This document shows, one piece after another, positions 1-5,027 of a DNA stretch of 5,027 nt (its first letter is position 1; each line of letters opens with the position of its first letter). Source of the stretch: an uncultured Candidatus Melainabacteria bacterium (lineage in GTDB: Bacteria; Cyanobacteriota; Vampirovibrionia; Gastranaerophilales; Gastranaerophilaceae); contig CAMOQI010000097.1 in the NCBI GenBank assembly GCA_946622835.1, forward strand, positions 1-5,027, in the 5' to 3' direction. The notes under the pieces were generated by a model, which was not told where the DNA came from, searched no databases, and saw only the letters and a list, made by a program, of their open reading frames with translations. Both the position numbers and the translations under genes were made by a program.

Positions 1-903
1 TTCCTTATTAAATAATTTAAGAATATTTTCAATATTTTTCAAAAAACTATAAAATTGCATAGAGCGCAAAAATTCAGTTACCGCAGATATCTCAGGAATA
101 TTAATCTCCGTTTTATCAAAATCAAAATTCACATCAACATCTTGAACGATTGTTGCCAAAAATTTACTCATTCTGGCAGATTCAATACCGTCAGTAAGTT
201 TTTGCTTCAAGGAATTACCATCAACATTTTGAATATTTTCAAGAACATTATCAACAGTCTTGTATTCTTGCAAAAGTTTTACCGCCGTTTTTTCACCAAT
301 TCCCTTTACCCCCGGAATATTATCAGAAGTATCACCGCGCAAAGCCTTATAATCTACAATTTGATCCGGATAAACCCCTAACTTTTCATAAACTTTATCC
401 CAATCATACTCAATAAGCTCACCCTTAGACGGAATAATTACCTTAACACACCCGTCATTTCTAATAAGTTGAAAAGAATCCTGATCACCTGTTAAAATAT
501 AAACCTTATGACCCAATTCACATGCACGTTTAGAAATTGTCCCTATAACATCATCCGCTTCATAACCCTCTTTAGTGTAAATAGGAATACTAAAAGACCT
601 TAATCCGTTATAAATAAGCTCCATCTGAACCCTCATAGGATCAGGCATAGCTTCACGATTGGCTTTATATTCAGAATATTCTTCCGTTCTGAAGGTATGA
701 TGAGAAACATCAAATGCAACACCGATAGCATCAGGATTTAAATCCTTATTTTTCAATAAATCAAAAACAGCCTTAAAAAACCCGTAAACAGCCCAAGTCG
801 GAGTTCCGTCTTTGGTTTTCATATTAGTACGTTCTAAAGCATAATACTGGCGAAACGCTAAAGCATGACCGTCTATTAAAATTAAAGTCTTTTGCCTTCC
901 CAT
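1..903 (-). CDS. polA: DNA polymerase I, N-terminal 5'-3' exonuclease domain (partial, runs off left edge)
   Basis: The first 301 codons are present and the 3' end lies outside the window. PolA fills gaps and removes RNA primers and damaged strands; this part is the FEN-like 5' nuclease. The start ATG is at 903-901, with GAGGGG at 915-910 six bases upstream; an in-frame stop at 921-919 rules out a longer start, although GTG at 906 is possible. Seen motifs, by residue: LILIDGHALAFR (7-18, metal ligand D11), FD...TFR...YKANR (64-83, D65), YEADD (114-118), TGDQD (138-142) and RGDTSDNIPGVKGIGEKTA (189-207, D191 and D194, helix-hairpin-helix). All the expected acidic metal ligands are present. Stand-alone nucleases of this family are about 290-300 residues, but the frame is still open at 301, and FLRSMQFYSFLKNI (278-291) resembles the segment joining the nuclease to the rest of PolA, so full-length PolA is more likely. 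Arg and Lys codons are mixed, unlike rpsP, which suggests modest expression. It lies behind the clpX terminator and so probably has its own promoter. Confidence 0.93.
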   Translation of the reverse strand, partial: MGRQKTLILIDGHALAFRQYYALERTNMKTKDGTPTWAVYGFFKAVFDLLKNKDLNPDAIGVAFDVSHHTFRTEEYSEYKANREAMPDPMRVQMELIYNGLRSFSIPIYTKEGYEADDVIGTISKRACELGHKVYILTGDQDSFQLIRNDGCVKVIIPSKGELIEYDWDKVYEKLGVYPDQIVDYKALRGDTSDNIPGVKGIGEKTAVKLLQEYKTVDNVLENIQNVDGNSLKQKLTDGIESARMSKFLATIVQDVDVNFDFDKTEINIPEISAVTEFLRSMQFYSFLKNIENILKLFNKE

Positions 904-952
904 CACATACCCCTCTAACTAAATATTTACATAAACATTTAATTTTATCAAC

Positions 953-982
953 AAAAAACACCACTAAAAAGTGATGTTTTTT
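953..982 (-). terminator. Rho-independent terminator of clpX (leftward)
   Basis: On the minus strand the arms pair over 12 positions: AAAAAACATCAC, a 6-base loop, then GTGGTGTTTTTT. The hairpin starts nine bases after the clpX stop codon and ends in a T-run, the standard intrinsic-terminator form. The pair 961/974 is G-U when read leftward but a C-A mismatch when read rightward, so the fold is better in the clpX direction. It separates clpX from polA, whose start is about 50 bases further on. Confidence 0.85.
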
Positions 983-990
983 AATTTTGA

Positions 991-2298
991 TTATGCTGAA
1001 ATTTCTTCAGATTTTGAGTCTTTCGTAGGGAGTTTGACAACCTCTGCATTCTTGCGATTTTTAACCATATCAGCCGTCACTACAAATTTATCCATATTTT
1101 CTTTTGTCGGCACATCATACATAACATCAAGCATTATCTCCTCAACAATAGAACGTAATGCTCTGGCGCCGGTTTTTCTTTTTATTGCCTCTTTTGCGAT
1201 AAGTTCAATTGCATCCGGTTCAAATTCCAAATCAACACCATCCATTTTTAACAACGCTTGATACTGTTTTATAACAGCATTTTTAGGCTCTGTTAAAATC
1301 ATTTTTAAAGTTTTTTCATTCAACTGATCCAACACCGCATAAACAGGAACACGACCAATAAACTCAGGGATAAGCCCAAATTTCAACAAATCTTCCGGCT
1401 GAAGTTTTTTCAGCAGCTTAACCGCATTAGCTTCCTTTTCAGCCTGTGACATGGCAACTTTTGCACCAAATCCGACAGAATTTCCCTCACCTGCTCTTGC
1501 ATCAACGATTTTTTCCAAACCGACAAAGGCTCCACCAACGATAAACAAGATATTGCTTGTATCAATTTCAATAAATTCCTGATGAGGATGTTTTCTTCCA
1601 CCTTGAGGCGGAACATGAGCAACAGTACCTTCAATCATCTTTAAAAGTGCCTGTTGAACACCTTCTCCTGAAACATCACGAGTAATGGAAGTATTCTCTG
1701 ACTTTCTGGATATTTTATCAATTTCATCAATGTAAATAATACCTTTTTCAGCTTTTGCAGAATCAAATTCAGCATTTTGATACAACCTTAACAAAATATT
1801 TTCTACATCATCTCCGACATAACCGGCTTCAGTCAATGTCGTAGCATCCGCAACCGCAAAAGGTACATCAAGCATTTTTGCTAAAGTTTGCGCCAAAAGA
1901 GTCTTCCCGGAACCTGTAGGACCAACCAACAAAATATTTGACTTTTGAATTTCTACAGAATTCTCTTTAGTATCCTTGTTATGTTTTAATCGTTTGTAAT
2001 GATTATAAACAGCAACCGATAAAACTTTTTTAGCATCATCCTGTCCAACGATATACTGATCAAGATACTCTTTTATTTCATGAGGCTTTGGAATCGGATT
2101 TTCAGCCTTTTCAGAAAGTTCACCCTCTTTTGCCGCATCTTTTTCCTTACCTTCAAAAAATTCCTCATCCAAAATTTCATTACAAAGTTCAACACATTCA
2201 TCGCAAATATACACCTCAGGACCTGCAATAAGTTTTTTTACCTGATCCTGAGTTTTTCCGCAGAATGAACATTTCAATTTATCGTCGTTTTTAGACAT
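991..2298 (-). CDS. clpX: ATP-dependent Clp protease ATP-binding subunit ClpX
   Basis: This is the hexameric AAA+ unfoldase that recognises tagged or native substrates, unfolds them with ATP and feeds them into ClpP in the cytoplasm. At 435 residues it is a full-length member. The N-terminal zinc-binding domain has C10, C13, C32 and C35. A charged linker (about 46-70) leads into the ATPase: Walker A GPTGSGKT (126-133), pore-1 loop GYVG (159-162), Walker B IIYIDEID (187-194, D191/E192), RKH pore loop (235-237), arginine finger in LIPEFIGR (R316), and sensor 2 in GARALRS (R379). The ClpP-docking tripeptide is VGF (275-277) rather than the commoner IGF, so it should pair with ClpP, not act alone. 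The ATG is 20 bases past the clpP stop, with GGAG ten bases upstream, and is very probably co-transcribed with clpP. An intrinsic terminator follows the stop at once. No sign of truncation or frameshift. Confidence 0.98.
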   Translation of the reverse strand: MSKNDDKLKCSFCGKTQDQVKKLIAGPEVYICDECVELCNEILDEEFFEGKEKDAAKEGELSEKAENPIPKPHEIKEYLDQYIVGQDDAKKVLSVAVYNHYKRLKHNKDTKENSVEIQKSNILLVGPTGSGKTLLAQTLAKMLDVPFAVADATTLTEAGYVGDDVENILLRLYQNAEFDSAKAEKGIIYIDEIDKISRKSENTSITRDVSGEGVQQALLKMIEGTVAHVPPQGGRKHPHQEFIEIDTSNILFIVGGAFVGLEKIVDARAGEGNSVGFGAKVAMSQAEKEANAVKLLKKLQPEDLLKFGLIPEFIGRVPVYAVLDQLNEKTLKMILTEPKNAVIKQYQALLKMDGVDLEFEPDAIELIAKEAIKRKTGARALRSIVEEIMLDVMYDVPTKENMDKFVVTADMVKNRKNAEVVKLPTKDSKSEEISA

Positions 2299-2318
2299 TT
2301 ATCGTAATCTCCAAATCA

Positions 2319-2909
2319 TTATTTAACAATATCTCTTGTTATAACTTTATCAATCATTCCGTATTCAAGAGCTTCTTGAGGGGTCATAATATAATCTCTA
2401 TCAGTATCTTTTTCAATCTTTTTAATAGATTGACCGGTATTTGATGCCAAAATTTCATTTAAAGATTTTTTAATTCTTATAATTTCGGCAGCTTGAATTT
2501 CAATATCTGTAGCCTGACCTTGAGCGCCACCTAAAGGCTGGTGGATAAGAACTCTTGAATGCGGAAGCGCCATACGCTTACCTTTTGTTCCGGATGACAA
2601 AAGAAAAGCACCCATAGAAGCAGCTTGTCCCAAACAAATTGTAGAAACATCCGCTCTAATATGCTGCATAGTATCATATATCGCAAAACCTGCTGTTACA
2701 GATCCGCCGGGACTGTTTATATACAACATAATATCCTTTTCCGGATTTTCACTGTCTAATAATAATAATTGTGCCACAACAAGATTAGCAACCATATCAT
2801 CAATCGCAGTCCCTAAAAATATAATTCTTTCCCTTAGCAAACGTGAGAATATATCAAAAGATCTTTCTCCTCTGCTCGATTGTTCAATAACTACAGGTAC
2901 AAAACTCAT
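2319..2909 (-). CDS. clpP: ATP-dependent Clp protease proteolytic subunit ClpP
   Basis: This is the serine peptidase that forms the two-ring, 14-subunit degradation chamber served by ClpX and, in many bacteria, ClpA or ClpC. Its 196 residues match the family length. The catalytic triad is complete: S98 in GQAASMGA (94-101), H123 in LIHQPLGG (121-128) and D172 in DTDRDYIMTP (168-177). The oxyanion-hole segment SPGGSVTAG (66-74) and the C-terminal LEYGMIDKVI (181-190) are also typical, so it is an active ClpP and not a ClpR-type inactive paralogue. The N-terminus is short (MSFVPVVIEQ), with little or no propeptide. The start ATG at 2909 has an AAAGGGA ribosome binding site eight bases upstream. 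It lies 47 bases after tig and 20 bases before clpX, so the three probably form one operon; a candidate internal promoter sits just upstream. Confidence 0.98.
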   Translation of the reverse strand: MSFVPVVIEQSSRGERSFDIFSRLLRERIIFLGTAIDDMVANLVVAQLLLLDSENPEKDIMLYINSPGGSVTAGFAIYDTMQHIRADVSTICLGQAASMGAFLLSSGTKGKRMALPHSRVLIHQPLGGAQGQATDIEIQAAEIIRIKKSLNEILASNTGQSIKKIEKDTDRDYIMTPQEALEYGMIDKVITRDIVK

Positions 2910-2939
2910 AATCTATTTCCCTTTCTTATCTATTTTCAT

Positions 2940-2967
2940 ATTATAACTAAACTTTTCTATGCTTCAA
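2940..2967 (-). promoter_or_regulatory. Candidate internal promoter for clpP-clpX
   Basis: Read leftward, TTGAAG (2967-2962; 4 of 6 to consensus) is followed by a 16-base spacer and a perfect TATAAT (2945-2940). Transcription would start near 2933, about 24 bases before the clpP ATG, a sensible leader length. The -35 box lies inside the last codons of tig and the spacer covers its stop codon. AT-rich gaps produce such matches by chance, so this rests on sequence match and placement only. Confidence 0.5.
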
Positions 2968-4279
2968 CCGTCTTTTTGTTGGATTTTTCTTCAACATAAA
3001 CAATTTTATTATTTTCAATAAGATAATCTCTCACCTTATCATTAACAATTTGTTGAGAAATTGAAGAAATAAAATCAGGGTTTTGATTAAATTGTTTTAC
3101 AAGCTCTTGAGGTTGAACGCCATACGCACTGGCCATTTGTGAAATTTTTAATTGAAAATCAGCCTGCTCAACTTTTATATCAGCCTCTCTTGAGATTTTA
3201 TCAATAATTAATGAATTTTTGATTCTTGTGATGGCGTCATTTGACAAATTCTTTTCAAAATCATCGCCTTGAGATTGAACAAACTGATTCCAATCAATTC
3301 CTTGATAAGACAATCTCTGTTGATATTCAGTCCTTAAAGAAGCAATTTCTCTATCAATCATAGACTGAGGAATTTCAACAGTAGAAGAATCACTAACCGA
3401 CTTAAATACGGTATTTTCAGCATTAACTTTTTTGACATTTTCCCACTGAGAATCCAAATAACTCTTTATATCTGCTTTTAACTCTTCAACCGTCTTAAAT
3501 TTAGATGATTTAGCAACAAATTCATCTGTCAGTTCAGGCAAAACTCTATGTTTAATCTCATTTAACTTGATAGAAAATACTGCAGGTTGTCCCTTCAATT
3601 TTTCGTCATGATATTCTTCAGGGAAAGTAACATTGATATCAAACTCATCTTTTATGTTGTGACCGACAAGCTGTTCAGCAAAACCCGGAATGAAGTTTGA
3701 ATGAGCCAAATCAAGAGTATAACCTTTAGCACTTCCGCCTTGTATAAGCTCTCCGTTACATTTGCCTTCAAAATCAAAAACAACAATGTCAGTTTCATTT
3801 GAAGGTCTGTCTAATACCAGTTCCATAGAAGAATGTTGAGTTAAAAATCCGTTTAAAGCGTTATCAAAGGCACTTTTATCTTCTGCCGGAATGGTAACTT
3901 CAACATTTAAATCCTTATACGCACCCAATTTAACTTCCGGTCTTGTTTCAACTTGGAAAGTTACTTGAACATCTTTACCTGTTTCAAAACTAAAATCAGT
4001 AACCGCAGGTTGAGTAATAACATCTAATTTATTATCAAGAATCGCTTGCCCTAAATATTTCGGCAGCAACATTTCTAAAGCTTCCTGTTTAATTCTGTCA
4101 ATACCGACATGTCTTTCAACAACAGCACGCGGAGCTTTGCCTTTTCTGAAACCGTCAATATTCACATATTGTGAAATTTTGGAAGCAGCCGAATTATATG
4201 CTGAAGTAGCTTCTTTCTCCGGAATTGTAAATGTTATACTGAACAAATTGTCCTTTAAATGAGTTAATTTTGAATCCAT
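2957..4279 (-). CDS. tig: Trigger factor, ribosome-associated chaperone and peptidyl-prolyl isomerase
   Basis: Trigger factor sits at the ribosomal exit tunnel, where it shields nascent chains and assists folding. The length, 440 residues, is normal. The N-terminal ribosome-binding domain (about 1-115) carries the signature GFRKGKAP (43-50), which docks on ribosomal protein L23. An FKBP-type isomerase domain follows (about 160-245; FDFEGKCNGELIQGG at 168-182, FIPGFAEQLVG at 196-206, VTFPEEYHDEKLKGQPAVF at 217-235). The helical C-terminal chaperone arms fill about 246-430, and the tail is Lys/Glu-rich. The ATG at 4279 is preceded by AGAAGGA nine bases upstream. It is the first gene of the tig-clpP-clpX cluster, an order seen in many bacteria, and is divergent from rpsP with candidate promoters in the 234-base gap. 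The frame is intact. Confidence 0.97.
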   Translation of the reverse strand: MDSKLTHLKDNLFSITFTIPEKEATSAYNSAASKISQYVNIDGFRKGKAPRAVVERHVGIDRIKQEALEMLLPKYLGQAILDNKLDVITQPAVTDFSFETGKDVQVTFQVETRPEVKLGAYKDLNVEVTIPAEDKSAFDNALNGFLTQHSSMELVLDRPSNETDIVVFDFEGKCNGELIQGGSAKGYTLDLAHSNFIPGFAEQLVGHNIKDEFDINVTFPEEYHDEKLKGQPAVFSIKLNEIKHRVLPELTDEFVAKSSKFKTVEELKADIKSYLDSQWENVKKVNAENTVFKSVSDSSTVEIPQSMIDREIASLRTEYQQRLSYQGIDWNQFVQSQGDDFEKNLSNDAITRIKNSLIIDKISREADIKVEQADFQLKISQMASAYGVQPQELVKQFNQNPDFISSISQQIVNDKVRDYLIENNKIVYVEEKSNKKTVEA

Positions 4280-4321
4280 ATCTTTATATCCTTCTTATTT
4301 ACCTGTATCCTCTTTACTAAA

Positions 4322-4349
4322 ATTTTACCGCAAAGATAGATAAATGCAA
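4322..4349 (-). promoter_or_regulatory. Candidate proximal promoter for tig
   Basis: Leftward, TTGCAT (4349-4344), a 16-base spacer and TAAAAT (4327-4322; 5 of 6 to the -10 consensus). Shifting the -35 by one base gives TTTGCA with a 17-base spacer. Transcription would begin near 4315, some 36 bases before the tig ATG. The -35 match is weak and the region is very AT-rich, so this is tentative and competes with the upstream candidate at 4358-4386. Confidence 0.4.
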
Positions 4350-4357
4350 ATCGTTTA

Positions 4358-4386
4358 ATTAAAAAAGAAAACAAAATTACTTGCAA
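4358..4386 (-). promoter_or_regulatory. Candidate distal promoter for tig
   Basis: Leftward, TTGCAA (4386-4381; 4 of 6) is followed by a 17-base spacer and TTTAAT (4363-4358; 5 of 6 to TATAAT). Transcription would start near 4351 and give a leader of about 72 bases. By box matches and spacing it is slightly better than the proximal candidate; tig could use either or both. Confidence 0.42.
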
Positions 4387-4433
4387 TAAGAAAATATTTG
4401 TGATATGAATTGAGCATAGCCGAGAAGATTCCT

Positions 4434-4449
4434 CTAAACCTTGGTTTAG
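4434..4449. repeat. Perfect 7+7 inverted repeat upstream of the rpsP promoter
   Basis: CTAAACC (4434-4440), a TT centre, then its exact complement GGTTTAG (4443-4449). It ends five bases before the rpsP -35 box and lies about 50 bases upstream of the tig distal -35. It has no following T-run, so it is not a terminator. Placement near -50 relative to the predicted rpsP start fits a dimeric regulator site, but a hairpin or chance are possible. Confidence 0.55.
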
Positions 4450-4454
4450 GTAGT

Positions 4455-4484
4455 TTGACAAGCGGCGGTTGAATTACCGATAGT
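4455..4484 (+). promoter_or_regulatory. Predicted promoter of rpsP
   Basis: A perfect -35 box TTGACA (4455-4460), an 18-base spacer and GATAGT (4479-4484; 4 of 6 to TATAAT). The start of transcription would be near 4491, giving a leader of only about 23 bases that includes the AGAAGGA ribosome binding site at 4498-4504. The exact -35 match makes this the best-supported promoter of the divergent region, although the -10 is imperfect. Confidence 0.6.
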
Positions 4485-4513
4485 AAAATTAAGAAAAAGA
4501 AGGAAATTTAAGA

Positions 4514-5008
4514 ATGTTAAAAATCAGATTAAAAAGATTGGGTGCTAAGAAAAACCCTACTTACAGAATTATTGTAATAAACTCAACAACAAAAAGAGAA
4601 GGCAGACCTATTCAAGAATTGGGTCACTATAACCCAAAAACAAAAGTTATGAAATTAGATAAAGCTGCGGCTCTTGACTGGATATCAAAAGGTGCTCAAC
4701 CGACAGAAACTGTTGCATACTTAATTAAAAATTGCAACGAAGACGGAACACTTAACTATAAAAAGAAAGAAACCGTAAAACTTTCTAAAAAGGCATTAGC
4801 AAAAAAACAAGCTGAAGAAGAAGCTGCAAAACAAGCAGCAGAAGAAGCAAAAGCTGCTGCTGAAGCGCCGGCAGAAGAAGCTCCCGCTGAAGAAGCTAAA
4901 ACAGAAGAGCCCCCAGCGGAAGAAGTTAAAGCTGAGGAAGCAGCACCTGCTGAAGAAGCACCTGTTGAAGAGGTTAAAGCTGAAGAAGAAACTCCTGAGG
5001 AAGCATAG
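4514..5008 (+). CDS. rpsP: 30S ribosomal protein S16 with long acidic Ala/Glu/Pro tail
   Basis: S16 is a small-subunit protein that binds 16S rRNA and helps 30S assembly. The S16 fold is in the first 80 or so residues: MLKIRLKRLGAKKNPTYRII (1-20), REGRPIQELGHYNPKT (28-43) and WISKGAQPTETV (56-67). Family members are usually about 80-90 residues, whereas this one has 164. A Lys-rich bridge (82-98) leads into a tail (about 99-164) made almost only of Ala, Glu, Pro, Lys and Val, with PAEE/VEEVKAEE-like units repeated; EEVKAEE occurs at 136-142 and again at 152-158. The tail is probably disordered or partly helical and strongly acidic, unlike the basic core. The ATG has AGAAGGA nine bases upstream. 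All five Arg codons are AGA and most Lys codons are AAA, consistent with a strongly expressed gene. In many bacteria rpsP is followed by a KH-domain RNA-binding protein gene, rimM and trmD; the window ends 19 bases after the stop, so this cannot be seen. Confidence 0.96.
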   Translation: MLKIRLKRLGAKKNPTYRIIVINSTTKREGRPIQELGHYNPKTKVMKLDKAAALDWISKGAQPTETVAYLIKNCNEDGTLNYKKKETVKLSKKALAKKQAEEEAAKQAAEEAKAAAEAPAEEAPAEEAKTEEPPAEEVKAEEAAPAEEAPVEEVKAEEETPEEA

Positions 5009-5027
5009 TTTCAAAATTTACAAACTA

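Noticed and set aside
55..381. Plus-strand 108-codon open frame
   Set aside because: It is antisense to the polA exonuclease domain, whose motifs are clear in the minus-strand frame; its composition is that of a shadow frame.
922..951. Possible polA promoter: TTGATA (951-946) with AATATT (927-922), 18-base spacer
   Set aside because: The -35 box is good (5 of 6), but the -10 is poor and the implied start near 915 falls on the ribosome binding site, leaving almost no leader. Not strong enough to list.
4264..4461. 65-codon minus-strand open frame in the tig/rpsP gap, with a TTG start
   Set aside because: It overlaps the tig start, begins at the rpsP -35 box, has no ribosome binding site I can see and encodes no recognisable domain. 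The stretch is better explained as promoter DNA.
4419..4480. tRNA-like or small structured RNA upstream of rpsP (GCCG/CGGC and CGGT/ACCG pairings around the dyad)
   Set aside because: There is no acceptor stem, no normal T-loop and no anticodon arm. The pairings are short, and the segment contains the -35 box and spacer of the rpsP promoter.
4796..5014. Minus-strand open frame opposite the rpsP tail, rich in Phe, Ser and Cys
   Set aside because: It is the antisense shadow of the low-complexity Ala/Glu codons (GAA/GCT read as TTC/AGC) and has no independent support.

Overview
The window is an AT-rich (roughly one-third G+C by eye) bacterial chromosomal segment that carries only conserved housekeeping genes. 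Four genes lie head to tail on the minus strand. Read in their own direction they are tig (trigger factor), clpP, clpX and the 5' part of polA (DNA polymerase I), which runs off the left edge. The fifth gene, rpsP (ribosomal protein S16), is divergent on the plus strand at the right edge and has a long Ala/Glu/Pro tail.

Organism: the protein features point to a low-GC member of the non-photosynthetic cyanobacterial relatives (Vampirovibrionia/Melainabacteria, e.g. Gastranaerophilales-like). The clues are a PolA N-terminus with a cyanobacteria-like DGHxLAFR start, a ClpX zinc-finger domain of the cyanobacterial/Firmicutes type rather than the Bacteroidetes type, a cyanobacteria-like S16 core, the tig-clpP-clpX order, and the strong AT bias. 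This is inferred from remembered family patterns, and a Firmicutes or another AT-rich phylum cannot be excluded without a search.

Layout: positions 1-903 hold the exonuclease domain of polA. Positions 904-990 are a short gap with a strong intrinsic terminator (953-982) oriented to end clpX transcription. Positions 991-4279 hold the compact tig-clpP-clpX cluster, with gaps of 47 and 20 bases. A promoter-like TTGAAG/TATAAT pair at the end of tig could give clpP-clpX its own transcription. Positions 4280-4513 are a 234-base divergent control region with candidate promoters for tig (leftward) and rpsP (rightward), plus a perfect 7+7 inverted repeat just upstream of the rpsP -35 box. Positions 4514-5008 are rpsP.

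Functionally, trigger factor binds nascent chains at the ribosome and ClpXP degrades unfolded, tagged or regulatory proteins, so the cluster couples protein birth and quality control. The divergent rpsP belongs to the ribosome itself. polA, for replication and repair, appears to be a separate transcription unit behind the terminator. I see no mobile element, CRISPR array, tRNA, rRNA, riboswitch or novel system. All five reading frames look intact; the findings are modest and mostly concern regulation and the S16 tail.
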